In this document: positions 1 through 4,711 of the stretch, piece by piece
Layout of the letters: each line of letters starts with the position of its first letter
How positions within the stretch are numbered: position 1 is the stretch's first letter
Source of the DNA: an uncultured Oscillospiraceae bacterium
GTDB lineage: Bacteria; Bacillota; Clostridia; Oscillospirales; Acutalibacteraceae
DNA length: 6,064 nucleotides
NCBI GenBank assembly: GCA_905200265.1
Contig: CAJKJS010000095.1
Coordinates: 1-6,064, forward strand
Reading direction: 5' to 3'
Made by a program: the position numbers and the translations under genes
Notes under the pieces: model-generated
Databases searched by the model: none
The model's input: the letters and a program-made list of their open reading frames with translations, nothing else
What the model was told of the DNA's origin: nothing

Positions 1-298
1 AATCACCATTAACTGCGCTGGTATAACAGGCCACCCGGTCAGTTTGCATCAATTGGGCCGTACGCACAATGTCTTTTAGTTCATGAGCCCGTACAGCATC
101 CAGCGATGCATACGTGCACAACACCCGCAGCCCCATTTCGTGCAACCGTTTCATATTATCATCTATATCCCCTACCATCAGGAACCGCTCGGGCGCTTCG
201 ACCCCGCGATACCCCAACTGGGCCAATTGACCGGCCCGGACCCAGAACTCCTGTTCCGAACGGATATAGCCGATCCAGCCGGCCTTTACTTTATTCAA
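1..298 (-). CDS. Sugar phosphate isomerase/epimerase-like TIM-barrel protein, N-terminal part (runs off left edge)
   Basis: This is an open frame of 99 codons from a TTG at 298-296 to the left edge, with no stop. The protein begins LNKVKAGWIGYIRSEQEFW (first residue Met in vivo) and continues with LAQLGYRGVEAPE, a -DDNMKRLHEMGLRVLCTYAS- stretch and a C-terminal RVACYTS strand. This beta-alpha pattern is that of the xylose isomerase-like/AP endonuclease 2 TIM-barrel family, where 'G.(R/K)G(V/I)E' and 'GL.V...' mark the first two barrel strands. The substrate cannot be told. The TTG start is chosen because GGGGGAG (312-306) lies 7 nt upstream and a consensus promoter places transcription start near 330. 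The only other in-frame start, GTG at 331, would then be leaderless, and a TAA at 340-338 closes the frame. The metal-binding residues lie in the missing part. Family call is fairly confident; function is not. Confidence 0.75.
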   Translation of the reverse strand, partial: MNKVKAGWIGYIRSEQEFWVRAGQLAQLGYRGVEAPERFLMVGDIDDNMKRLHEMGLRVLCTYASLDAVRAHELKDIVRTAQLMQTDRVACYTSAVNGD

Positions 299-336
299 GG
301 CTTCTCTCCCCCTGCCTTCTATGGATTTCACTTCTG

Positions 337-365
337 ATTATAGGGGCGGCGCAAAAGTTTGTCAA
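337..365 (-). promoter_or_regulatory. Perfect consensus sigma-70/A promoter for the left-edge gene
   Basis: On the minus strand TTGACA (365-360) and TATAAT (342-337) are separated by exactly 17 bp, so both hexamers match consensus at all positions. Transcription should start near 330, leaving a leader of about 30 nt that carries the GGGGGAG ribosome site for the TTG start. No operator dyad is obvious, which suggests strong expression limited mainly by the TTG start. This placement is inferred from sequence alone. Confidence 0.85.
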
Positions 366-520
366 TAAAATAAGCAAACAAAATGTAGGAATTTATCTTG
401 TGCGAATTGTTTTCTTTTTTGTTGCAAACGAAATTCTTTTTTGGTAATATCATTCTGTTATCTGATTTTTCCTCTTTCTTTTTGTTTACATTTTGTTCAC
501 AATTATGCAACAGGTGGTCT

Positions 521-549
521 TTATCCTGTCGAGCAAAATCGCATATACT
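521..549 (+). promoter_or_regulatory. Candidate promoter of the stress-protein-like gene
   Basis: TATACT at 544-549 matches the -10 box at five of six positions. At 17 bp upstream, TTATCC is only a weak -35 (three of six). The start would be near 556, giving a leader of about 50 nt that contains the 566-584 hairpin and the ribosome site. A competing candidate is TTGCAA-17-TAATAT at 422-450 (four of six in each box), which would give a leader of about 150 nt. The choice between them cannot be made from sequence. Confidence 0.4.
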
Positions 550-565
550 AAAAAGGGAGAAACGT

Positions 566-584
566 CCCGGATAGTAGGTCCGGG
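566..584 (+). promoter_or_regulatory. Leader hairpin just before the ribosome site
   Basis: CCCGGA (566-571) and TCCGGG (579-584) form a perfect 6-bp GC-rich stem with a 7-nt loop (TAGTAGG). It ends 3 nt before the AAAGGAGG at 588-595. No U-tract follows, so it is not a terminator. It could protect the 5' end or influence ribosome access, or it could be an operator dyad. The structure is seen; the role is unknown. Confidence 0.4.
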
Positions 585-604
585 CAGAAAGGAGGTCTTA
601 TTTC

Positions 605-1063
605 TTGTCCAAACATACCAAGCACCAGTCTTCCGCTCCGCGCAGTATACTGGTGTGCGTAACCGGCCAACGGGATTGTGATCGATTGATCCGGGCCGGC
701 AAAACGTTAGCAGACGAAAAGAATTTGCCCATGCAGGTCTTGTGTGTTCTGCCGGTGGCTGCCGCCGGCAAAGCGCTGTGTGATGAACTGGAATATCTGC
801 GCAGCACGGCGCGGGACCATCAGGCCGATATGAATATTTATTTCAGCGATAATGCTGCTGAAACCGCCGCCGAGGTGGCGAGAGCACATCACGCTGTGAT
901 TATCTTTACCGGCATGGCCGCGGAACCTATCAATGGTTTTATCGACTGTTTGCGGCGGGCTTTGCCCCGTATCCCCATTGCCATGGTGGATAAACAGGGT
1001 CTGATTTACCGCATGGATCCCCAGGAGATGACCCGCAGCCGCCGGTCCTCCCCCGCTTGTTAG
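605..1063 (+). CDS. Universal stress protein (UspA/KdpD-like) domain protein, 152 aa
   Basis: This is a small cytoplasmic single-domain protein with the alternating strand/helix pattern of the universal stress protein/adenine nucleotide alpha-hydrolase fold. Strand 1 is ILVCVTG (15-21), followed by a helix with RLIRAGKTLA (27-36) as in the UspA-like domain of KdpD. Strand 2 is MQVLCVLP (43-50), then a helix ELEYLRSTAR, strand MNIYF (76-80), and helix/strand AAEVARAHHAVIIFTG (88-103). The C-terminal RRALPRIPIAMVD (117-129) resembles the last strand of the family. The glycine-rich ATP loop (GxxGxxxxxxxxxGS/T) is not clearly present, so nucleotide binding is uncertain. The start is TTG at 605-607, with AAAGGAGG at 588-595 placed 9 nt upstream; no ATG is available before residue 43. 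The arginine- and serine-rich tail (TRSRRSSPAC) looks disordered. The gene is monocistronic, ended by the terminator at 1078-1118. Its ligand and partner are unknown. Confidence 0.7.
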   Translation: MSKHTKHQSSAPRSILVCVTGQRDCDRLIRAGKTLADEKNLPMQVLCVLPVAAAGKALCDELEYLRSTARDHQADMNIYFSDNAAETAAEVARAHHAVIIFTGMAAEPINGFIDCLRRALPRIPIAMVDKQGLIYRMDPQEMTRSRRSSPAC

Positions 1064-1077
1064 TTTCTTTACATGTT

Positions 1078-1118
1078 AAAAAAATCCCCCTCTTTCCTAC
1101 GAAAGAGGGGGATTTTTT
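1078..1118. terminator. Bidirectional intrinsic terminator between convergent genes
   Basis: ATCCCCCTCTTTC (1084-1096) pairs perfectly with GAAAGAGGGGGAT (1101-1113) around a CTAC loop. A run of seven A lies on the left (1078-1084) and six T on the right (1113-1118), so each strand gives a GC-rich stem followed by a U-tract. It ends the plus-strand stress-protein-like gene (stop at 1063) and the minus-strand dipeptidase gene (stop at 1139). Confidence 0.95.
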
Positions 1119-1138
1119 ATCCGTTATCCATTCCTTGA

Positions 1139-2554
1139 TTATCCACAAATATCATAAATCGCTGCGGCGTACATTTCGCTCGACAGCAGTAGCTGATCTT
1201 CCAGGGCGTATTCGTCGGCGCCATGCATATTGTAATCATACCCGGGGAATTCACACCCGAACGACACACCGCCTTCAATATGATGCAGGTATGTGCCGCC
1301 TCCAATCGCCAAAGCCGGCAGGCGCTCTCCGGTGTACGCGGCAAAAATGTCGATCAGGCGCTGGACGTCGGGGGAATCTTTGCTCACATAGTGGGGCGGG
1401 TTCATGGGTTCTTTTTCCATATGAAGCCCCAGTGCGGCAAACTTTTCTACCAGTACATCGCGCACATTGGTTTCATTGGCGCACATAGGCGAACGGATGT
1501 CCATATTGAGCAAAACGCCTTCCTCTGTCATGTGCAAAATGGAAAATGCCAGTGTCAGCACACCGCTTTCCTCATCCTCCTGGAAAACACCCGCTGCCTT
1601 GCCGCAGGTATCCCCATGGGGGAACAGCCGGCACAACCCATGGATCACATCGTGGCTGCGCCCGGCCGCCAGAGGCAGATGATCGAGCAGACTCAGCAGG
1701 GCCGTAAGAGCGTTGTTGCCGGTTTCCGGCAGGCTTGCATGGGCGGTGGCGCCCTTGGCCTGTACCAACACGCCTGCTTCTTCACGGGTTACCGTAAACT
1801 GCACCCCGCTGGTTTCCTTTTTGGCCTGCTCTTCCACGGCTTCTTTCGAAATCCCTTCGAGTAAGGCTTCCGCTTCGCCGGGCACCACGTTGATTTTCAC
1901 TCCGCAGTCGATCCGGACCACCCGGGGCGACACGGTTTCCCTCTCCCATTTGGCCGAAGCTTCTACTTTCAGACTTCCCTTTTCAATGCAGATGCAGGGA
2001 TAGGAAGCATCGGGCGACAACGTTTTGGGCGGTACCGGATTGCGGTCAAAGTACCATGCAATATCGCTGCTGCCGCATTCTTCATCGGAACCAAGAATCA
2101 GCCGGCACTTTTTTTGCAGGGCAATTCCGCATTCCTTCAGCGCCCGCATGGCATACAGCGCCATGACAGCGGGGCCCTTATCATCAATGACACCACGGCC
2201 AAAAATTTTGCCGTCCCGGCGGGTCATAATAAGCGGGTCAACCGTCCAGCCATTCCCTACCGGCACCACATCCAAATGGGCCAGGATGCCCAGTTCCGCC
2301 TCGTCCCCGGGCCCGATTTCCCCGGTGATCACCCGGTTGCCATGCATGGCTACCTGCGAAAGGCCGTTTTTCCGCAAAATCTTTTCCCCTTCGCACAGGG
2401 CTTTATACGGGCCTTCCCCATAGGGCATGCCCTCTTTTTCCTCCCCTCTGGCACTGTCAATGGCTACCAGAGAAGCAATATCCGAAAGCATCTCTTCCCG
2501 ATGCTCTTGCAGCCAATCGTGAATTTGATTCCGCTGTACCGCTGTCATCTTCAT
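1139..2554 (-). CDS. pepV: PepV-type M20 dipeptidase, 471 aa
   Basis: This is a cytoplasmic zinc metallopeptidase of the M20 family (PepV/Sapep branch), which splits dipeptides and so completes peptide use. The active-site set is complete: H93 and D95 in LAHLDVVPVGNGW; D124 in GRGVIDDKGP (bridging ligand); E158 as general base and E159 as ligand in SDEECGSSD; D182 in SPDASYP; and H444 in MHGADE. H272 in the ATAHAS motif of the lid domain matches the histidine that reaches into the active site in PepV. The glycine-rich AIGGGTYLHH (416-425) is also typical. Length equals that of PepV (about 470 aa). The ATG at 2554 follows AAAGGGAAG with 7-nt spacing. No signal peptide is present. It lies 95 bp downstream of the hydrolase gene on the same strand and may be cotranscribed with it; no convincing own promoter or intervening terminator is visible. 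Exact dipeptide preference is unknown. Confidence 0.92.
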   Translation of the reverse strand: MKMTAVQRNQIHDWLQEHREEMLSDIASLVAIDSARGEEKEGMPYGEGPYKALCEGEKILRKNGLSQVAMHGNRVITGEIGPGDEAELGILAHLDVVPVGNGWTVDPLIMTRRDGKIFGRGVIDDKGPAVMALYAMRALKECGIALQKKCRLILGSDEECGSSDIAWYFDRNPVPPKTLSPDASYPCICIEKGSLKVEASAKWERETVSPRVVRIDCGVKINVVPGEAEALLEGISKEAVEEQAKKETSGVQFTVTREEAGVLVQAKGATAHASLPETGNNALTALLSLLDHLPLAAGRSHDVIHGLCRLFPHGDTCGKAAGVFQEDEESGVLTLAFSILHMTEEGVLLNMDIRSPMCANETNVRDVLVEKFAALGLHMEKEPMNPPHYVSKDSPDVQRLIDIFAAYTGERLPALAIGGGTYLHHIEGGVSFGCEFPGYDYNMHGADEYALEDQLLLSSEMYAAAIYDICG

Positions 2555-2600
2555 ATTCGATCTTCCCTTTCCGCTTTATGCTTTTTCTTCGTATACGGTA

Positions 2601-2621
2601 GCACAATCCCACCGCTTGTGC
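2601..2621. repeat. Perfect inverted repeat upstream of the dipeptidase gene
   Basis: GCACAA (2601-2606) and TTGTGC (2616-2621) are exact reverse complements separated by 9 bp. No T-run follows on either strand, so it is not an intrinsic terminator. It lies in the 95-bp gap between the hydrolase and dipeptidase genes, 47 bp before the dipeptidase start, where an operator or mRNA-processing hairpin would be plausible. A short inverted repeat of this size can also occur by chance. Confidence 0.4.
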
Positions 2622-2649
2622 AAGTCTTTTCCTGTGTCCACAGTCTGGT

Positions 2650-3471
2650 TTACTCTCTCAAATGGGCCGGGTCATAGGAAACAATCACACCGTCGCGCAC
2701 CACATTATACCGGTCCCCCAGTGGCGTAGGATGGACATCCCCCTGCAAAGAACCATCCAGTACCTCCTGCATCAGCGCCATACAAGTGGGGAAAATCGAG
2801 GGACTGACACTGGTTAAACACGTGTCGCCGCCCCACCCGGTATGGCCGGTAAAGTTGCGGTCCCACTGCTTTTCATAGGCTTTCAAATGTTGCAGTCCTC
2901 GCAGGGCGGTTTCCAAACTGGTGCCAAAAATGCCCAGATTACTGTTGACGGCATCGCCGGAAAACAGAATGCGGCTTTGATGATCGATCAAAACCACTTC
3001 GCCTTTTGTGTGACCGGGGGTGTGATGGACCGTAACGGTGCGGCCGCCTAAATCAAATTCTTGTCCATCCGAAAGGGGCAACAAGGTGGGGCATGGATGC
3101 GGACCGGGCAGCCGCTGGCGGCTGGTATCGAAAAAAGTATTCTGATCATTTTTCTTCATGGTTTCGCAATACCCATCCACCTGTTCATCGGTCATGTCCC
3201 GTACCATATCATGATCGAGAGGATGACACCACACGGTTTCAAATTGAAACACCCCGCCGGCGTGATCCCCATGCCCGTGGGTCAAAACAACGGTCAGCGG
3301 TTTATCCGTCAGATTCTGAACCAATCCCGCTAAATCATAATTCCCGCAGGCTGTATCAATCAGCAGCGCCTTTTCATTTCCCACTAGCAAGGTGGGGCTC
3401 TGTTCCCCAAACATATCGATGATATACGTATCTTTGGCAACTTCACAAACAACCGGTTTTTGTAACGACAT
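2650..3471 (-). CDS. Metallo-beta-lactamase-fold hydrolase, 273 aa
   Basis: This is a soluble metal-dependent hydrolase of the metallo-beta-lactamase superfamily. The signature THGHGDHAGG gives H65, H67, D69 and H70. The remaining dinuclear-site ligands are visible as H154 (TPGHTKG), D173 (FSGDAV) and H210 (FTGHTGWGG). The N-terminal TLLVGNEKALLIDTACG (27-43) is the usual first strands leading to the conserved Asp39. The overall pattern is closest to the broad glyoxalase II-like group whose members act on thioesters, lactones or phosphoesters; the substrate cannot be predicted. There is no signal peptide or extra domain such as a flavodoxin or rhodanese. ATG at 3471 follows GGGAGG (3485-3480) with 8-nt spacing. 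It lies 121 bp downstream of the LysR gene and 95 bp upstream of the dipeptidase gene, all on the same strand. The start is well supported and the function is generic. Confidence 0.88.
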   Translation of the reverse strand: MSLQKPVVCEVAKDTYIIDMFGEQSPTLLVGNEKALLIDTACGNYDLAGLVQNLTDKPLTVVLTHGHGDHAGGVFQFETVWCHPLDHDMVRDMTDEQVDGYCETMKKNDQNTFFDTSRQRLPGPHPCPTLLPLSDGQEFDLGGRTVTVHHTPGHTKGEVVLIDHQSRILFSGDAVNSNLGIFGTSLETALRGLQHLKAYEKQWDRNFTGHTGWGGDTCLTSVSPSIFPTCMALMQEVLDGSLQGDVHPTPLGDRYNVVRDGVIVSYDPAHLRE

Positions 3472-3494
3472 TCTTTGTGCCTCCCTTTCTTTTT

Positions 3495-3520
3495 GAGTTC
3501 CCGCAGAACTCTTTTTTTTT
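3495..3520 (+). terminator. Hairpin plus T9 run in the hydrolase leader, terminator-like only on the plus strand
   Basis: GAGTTC (3495-3500) pairs with GAACTC (3506-3511) around CCGCA, and nine T follow (3512-3520). On the plus strand this has the form of a short intrinsic terminator, yet no plus-strand gene lies to its left; it could stop antisense readthrough. On the minus strand it is a 6-bp hairpin in the 5' leader of the hydrolase mRNA, between the -10 box and the ribosome site, with no U-tract after it. The stem is short, so efficiency is doubtful. Confidence 0.4.
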
Positions 3521-3530
3521 CTTTATAATA

Positions 3531-3559
3531 AGTATAGCATAACCAACCGCCGGCCGGTA
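3531..3559 (-). promoter_or_regulatory. Candidate extended -10 promoter of the hydrolase (and possibly dipeptidase) gene
   Basis: On the minus strand TGCTATACT (3539-3531) forms an extended -10 element, with TATACT matching five of six positions. The -35 position at 17 bp (TACCGG, 3559-3554) does not resemble TTGACA. That region instead carries GCCGG repeats at 3549, 3553 and 3561. The expected start is near 3524, leaving a leader of about 50 nt. A missing -35 fits an activator-dependent promoter, but that is inference. Confidence 0.45.
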
Positions 3560-3567
3560 TGCCGGTA
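3549..3567. repeat. Short GCCGG/GCCGGTA tandem repeats over the -35 region
   Basis: GCCGGTA occurs at 3553-3559 and again at 3561-3567 (period 8), with a further overlapping GCCGG at 3549-3553. The block sits exactly where the -35 box of the hydrolase promoter should be, in an otherwise AT-rich gap after the LysR stop codon. It could be a regulator site. It could also fold weakly and act as a poor 3' hairpin for the LysR mRNA. Confidence 0.35.
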
Positions 3568-3592
3568 CCTATACAATTTTTCTATGGCACTC

Positions 3593-4519
3593 CTATTCAC
3601 CGCATTGCAAATTCTGGGGAATCCAGCGGTGCAGATACTGCATCCACTTTCGGGTAAACATGGGTAAATAGCGCATTTCGCGCATCAAAAAGGCGTCGCA
3701 ATATTCTTGCTGGCCCACGGTCTTTTGACACAACCCGTATTGCCGCAGCATTTTTTGCGGCAGGGGCCCGGCCCACAAATAGGCGCCCGGCACCTGCTTA
3801 AGAATTTGCAGCTGATCATAGCGATCAGGAACCGTCAGCACATTTTTTTCGGTTCCTGTACTGGTTTCTTCCCTTCCAAGACCCGTATGGTCATACTGGT
3901 TGCGCAATTCAGTAAAAGGCTGTAATTCTTCCCGCCGGATGGTAGCTTTTTCAGCCAGGGGATGGTTTTGCGCCATGGTTACCTTTTCGTGAAACGTAAA
4001 CAGTTCTTCCCAGTAAAGCCCCTGCCGCTGCCACCGGTCATGCAGGGCATGAGCCCTCTCTTTTTCGTATCGGATCAGCCCCAATATCTGCTCATTCTGT
4101 TTGACTTTTTCCTCGATCATTTCAGGCGCCTCTTCCTCCATGCTCAAATGGGGCAACGTATGACCGGCCCCGGGTGCCTGGCGGGCTTCCCATGACAAAA
4201 AGTCGGCCAAACTGGTCACGGCATAAAACGACTGAGGGATGAGAATGCGCACCGGCACTTTTCTCTTTGCACCATAGGTACGTTCCATATGTTCCATAGC
4301 CCGTTCCACTTCCTGGGCCCGGTGCAAAAACAGTAACCCCTCCGCCGTGGGTTCTACCCCCTTGGCCGAACGGCGAAAAATGGGGAATCCCACTTCTTCT
4401 TCCACTTCTTGCAGCAACCGGCTTAAGTTGGGCTGACCCATATATAAATTGCGGGCCGCCCGCGTGATAGACCCCGTGCGCCAGATTTCTCCCACGGCAC
4501 GAATCTGCTGTAAATGCAT
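3593..4519 (-). CDS. LysR-type transcriptional regulator, 308 aa
   Basis: This is a DNA-binding regulator with the standard LysR architecture. The N-terminal winged helix-turn-helix (about residues 3-60) contains TGSITRAARNLYMGQPNLSRLLQEVEEEVG, with the recognition helix around QPNLSRLLQ, and the wing FRRSAKGVEPTAEG. A linker helix (about 61-85) and an effector-binding domain of about 220 residues follow; the latter has the usual 'HPLA..ATIRREEL' stretch. The effector is unknown. I place the start at the ATG at 4519, preceded by GGGGTG (4531-4526) at 6 nt, which overlaps the GGTGA of the anti-Shine-Dalgarno match. A GTG at 4528, three codons upstream, has no ribosome site. The gene is divergent from the alcohol dehydrogenase gene, the classical LysR arrangement, so control of that dehydrogenase and of its own gene is likely. 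It could also act on the downstream hydrolase gene. Confidence 0.9.
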   Translation of the reverse strand: MHLQQIRAVGEIWRTGSITRAARNLYMGQPNLSRLLQEVEEEVGFPIFRRSAKGVEPTAEGLLFLHRAQEVERAMEHMERTYGAKRKVPVRILIPQSFYAVTSLADFLSWEARQAPGAGHTLPHLSMEEEAPEMIEEKVKQNEQILGLIRYEKERAHALHDRWQRQGLYWEELFTFHEKVTMAQNHPLAEKATIRREELQPFTELRNQYDHTGLGREETSTGTEKNVLTVPDRYDQLQILKQVPGAYLWAGPLPQKMLRQYGLCQKTVGQQEYCDAFLMREMRYLPMFTRKWMQYLHRWIPQNLQCGE

Positions 4520-4559
4520 CCTTGTCACCCCATATCAAAAAATGATGACTACCATGCAT

Positions 4560-4588
4560 ATTATACATTATCCTTTTGTCCTAGCCAA
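4560..4588 (-). promoter_or_regulatory. Promoter of the LysR-type regulator gene
   Basis: On the minus strand TTGGCT (4588-4583, four of six) and a perfect TATAAT (4565-4560) are separated by 17 bp. The expected start is near 4553, giving a leader of about 35 nt. The -35 box lies only 4 bp from the -10 box of the dehydrogenase promoter on the other strand, so the two polymerase footprints overlap. Confidence 0.7.
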
Positions 4589-4589
4589 G

Positions 4590-4598
4590 TGTTATAAT
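4590..4598 (+). promoter_or_regulatory. Extended -10 promoter of the alcohol dehydrogenase gene
   Basis: TGTTATAAT (4590-4598) is a perfect -10 hexamer with the TGn extension. No good -35 is present at 16-18 bp (ATCCTT at 4570-4575 for 17 bp). The start should be near 4605, giving a leader of about 107 nt. A weak -35 with a strong extended -10 suits a promoter helped by an activator, such as the divergent LysR protein. Confidence 0.7.
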
Positions 4599-4602
4599 AG
4601 GG

Positions 4603-4620
4603 TTGTCAGAAAATTAACAG
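4603..4620. promoter_or_regulatory. Rex-like operator 1
   Basis: TTGTCAGAAAATTAACAG matches the Rex operator form TTGTTAA-N4-TTAACAA at 11 of 14 defined positions by my count. It spans the expected transcription start, 4 bp after the -10 box, where a bound repressor would block initiation. Rex is the NADH/NAD+ sensor that represses fermentative dehydrogenase genes in many Gram-positive anaerobes. No rex gene is in this window, so the assignment is inference. Confidence 0.5.
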
Positions 4621-4623
4621 TGT

Positions 4624-4641
4624 TTGTGAAGGTTTTTACAC
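4624..4641. promoter_or_regulatory. Rex-like operator 2
   Basis: TTGTGAAGGTTTTTACAC matches the variant Rex operator TTGTGAA-N4-TTCACAA at 12 of 14 positions; the left half-site is perfect. Its centre is 21 bp from that of the first site, two helical turns, so both would face the same side of DNA. A further perfect right half-site TTCACAA follows at 4646-4652. The same bases can also form an RNA stem, TTGTGAAG (4624-4631) with CTTCACAA (4645-4652), so an RNA role is the main alternative. Confidence 0.5.
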
Positions 4642-4658
4642 AATCTTCACAATTCCCA

Positions 4659-4695
4659 GCGCCGGTTTTTCTGGCGCGACAATTTTTTATTTTTT
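4659..4695 (+). terminator. Attenuator-like hairpin with T-runs in the dehydrogenase leader
   Basis: GCGCCGG (4659-4665) pairs with CTGGCGC (4671-4677), including one G-U pair, around a TTTTT loop. It is followed by GACAA and the T-rich run TTTTTTATTTTTT (4683-4695). The ribosome site GGGAGG starts 2 nt later. This has the form of an intrinsic terminator inside the leader of an apparently well-expressed gene, so partial termination or conditional antitermination is possible. The 4-5 nt gap between stem and T-run weakens it. No known riboswitch class or T-box is recognisable upstream. Confidence 0.4.
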
Positions 4696-4711
4696 CGGGA
4701 GGTACTTAACA

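Larger units (their letters stand above)
299..604. other. AT-rich divergent intergenic region
   Basis: This 306-bp gap separates the minus-strand epimerase-like gene from the plus-strand stress-protein-like gene. The left end holds the consensus minus-strand promoter. The middle (about 350-500) is very T/A-rich with long T runs and codes for nothing convincing. Two weak plus-strand promoter candidates are visible: TTGCAA (422-427) with 17 bp to TAATAT (445-450), and TTATCC (521-526) with 17 bp to TATACT (544-549). The right end has a small hairpin and a strong ribosome site. No RNA gene is recognisable. Confidence 0.6.

Noticed and set aside
83..447. Two overlapping plus-strand frames near the left edge
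   Set aside because: They are antisense to the epimerase-like gene and then run through its promoter; composition is atypical and no ribosome site is present.
493..510. TTGTTCACAATTATGCAA as a third Rex-like site
   Set aside because: It matches the pattern at only about 10 of 14 positions and lies in a very AT-rich stretch where such matches arise by chance; it is also well upstream of the likely -10 box.
493..681. A 62-codon plus-strand frame running into the stress-protein-like gene
   Set aside because: It overlaps the real gene out of frame, contains that gene's leader hairpin and ribosome site within its own coding region, and resembles nothing known.
1223..1864. A 213-codon plus-strand frame opposite the dipeptidase gene
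   Set aside because: It is antisense to a complete PepV with all active-site residues; the translation is low-complexity in character and has no family features.
2114..2677. A 187-codon plus-strand frame opposite the dipeptidase start
   Set aside because: It is a shadow of the real gene that runs across its start and the intergenic gap, with no ribosome site or domain.
4520..4528. GTG at 4528 as the LysR start
   Set aside because: It has no ribosome site at a useful distance, while the ATG three codons later has GGGGTG at 6 nt and gives the usual LysR N-terminus.
4122..4568. A 148-codon minus-strand frame overlapping the LysR gene in another phase
   Set aside because: The LysR frame has an unmistakable helix-turn-helix and full-length domain; this frame has neither.
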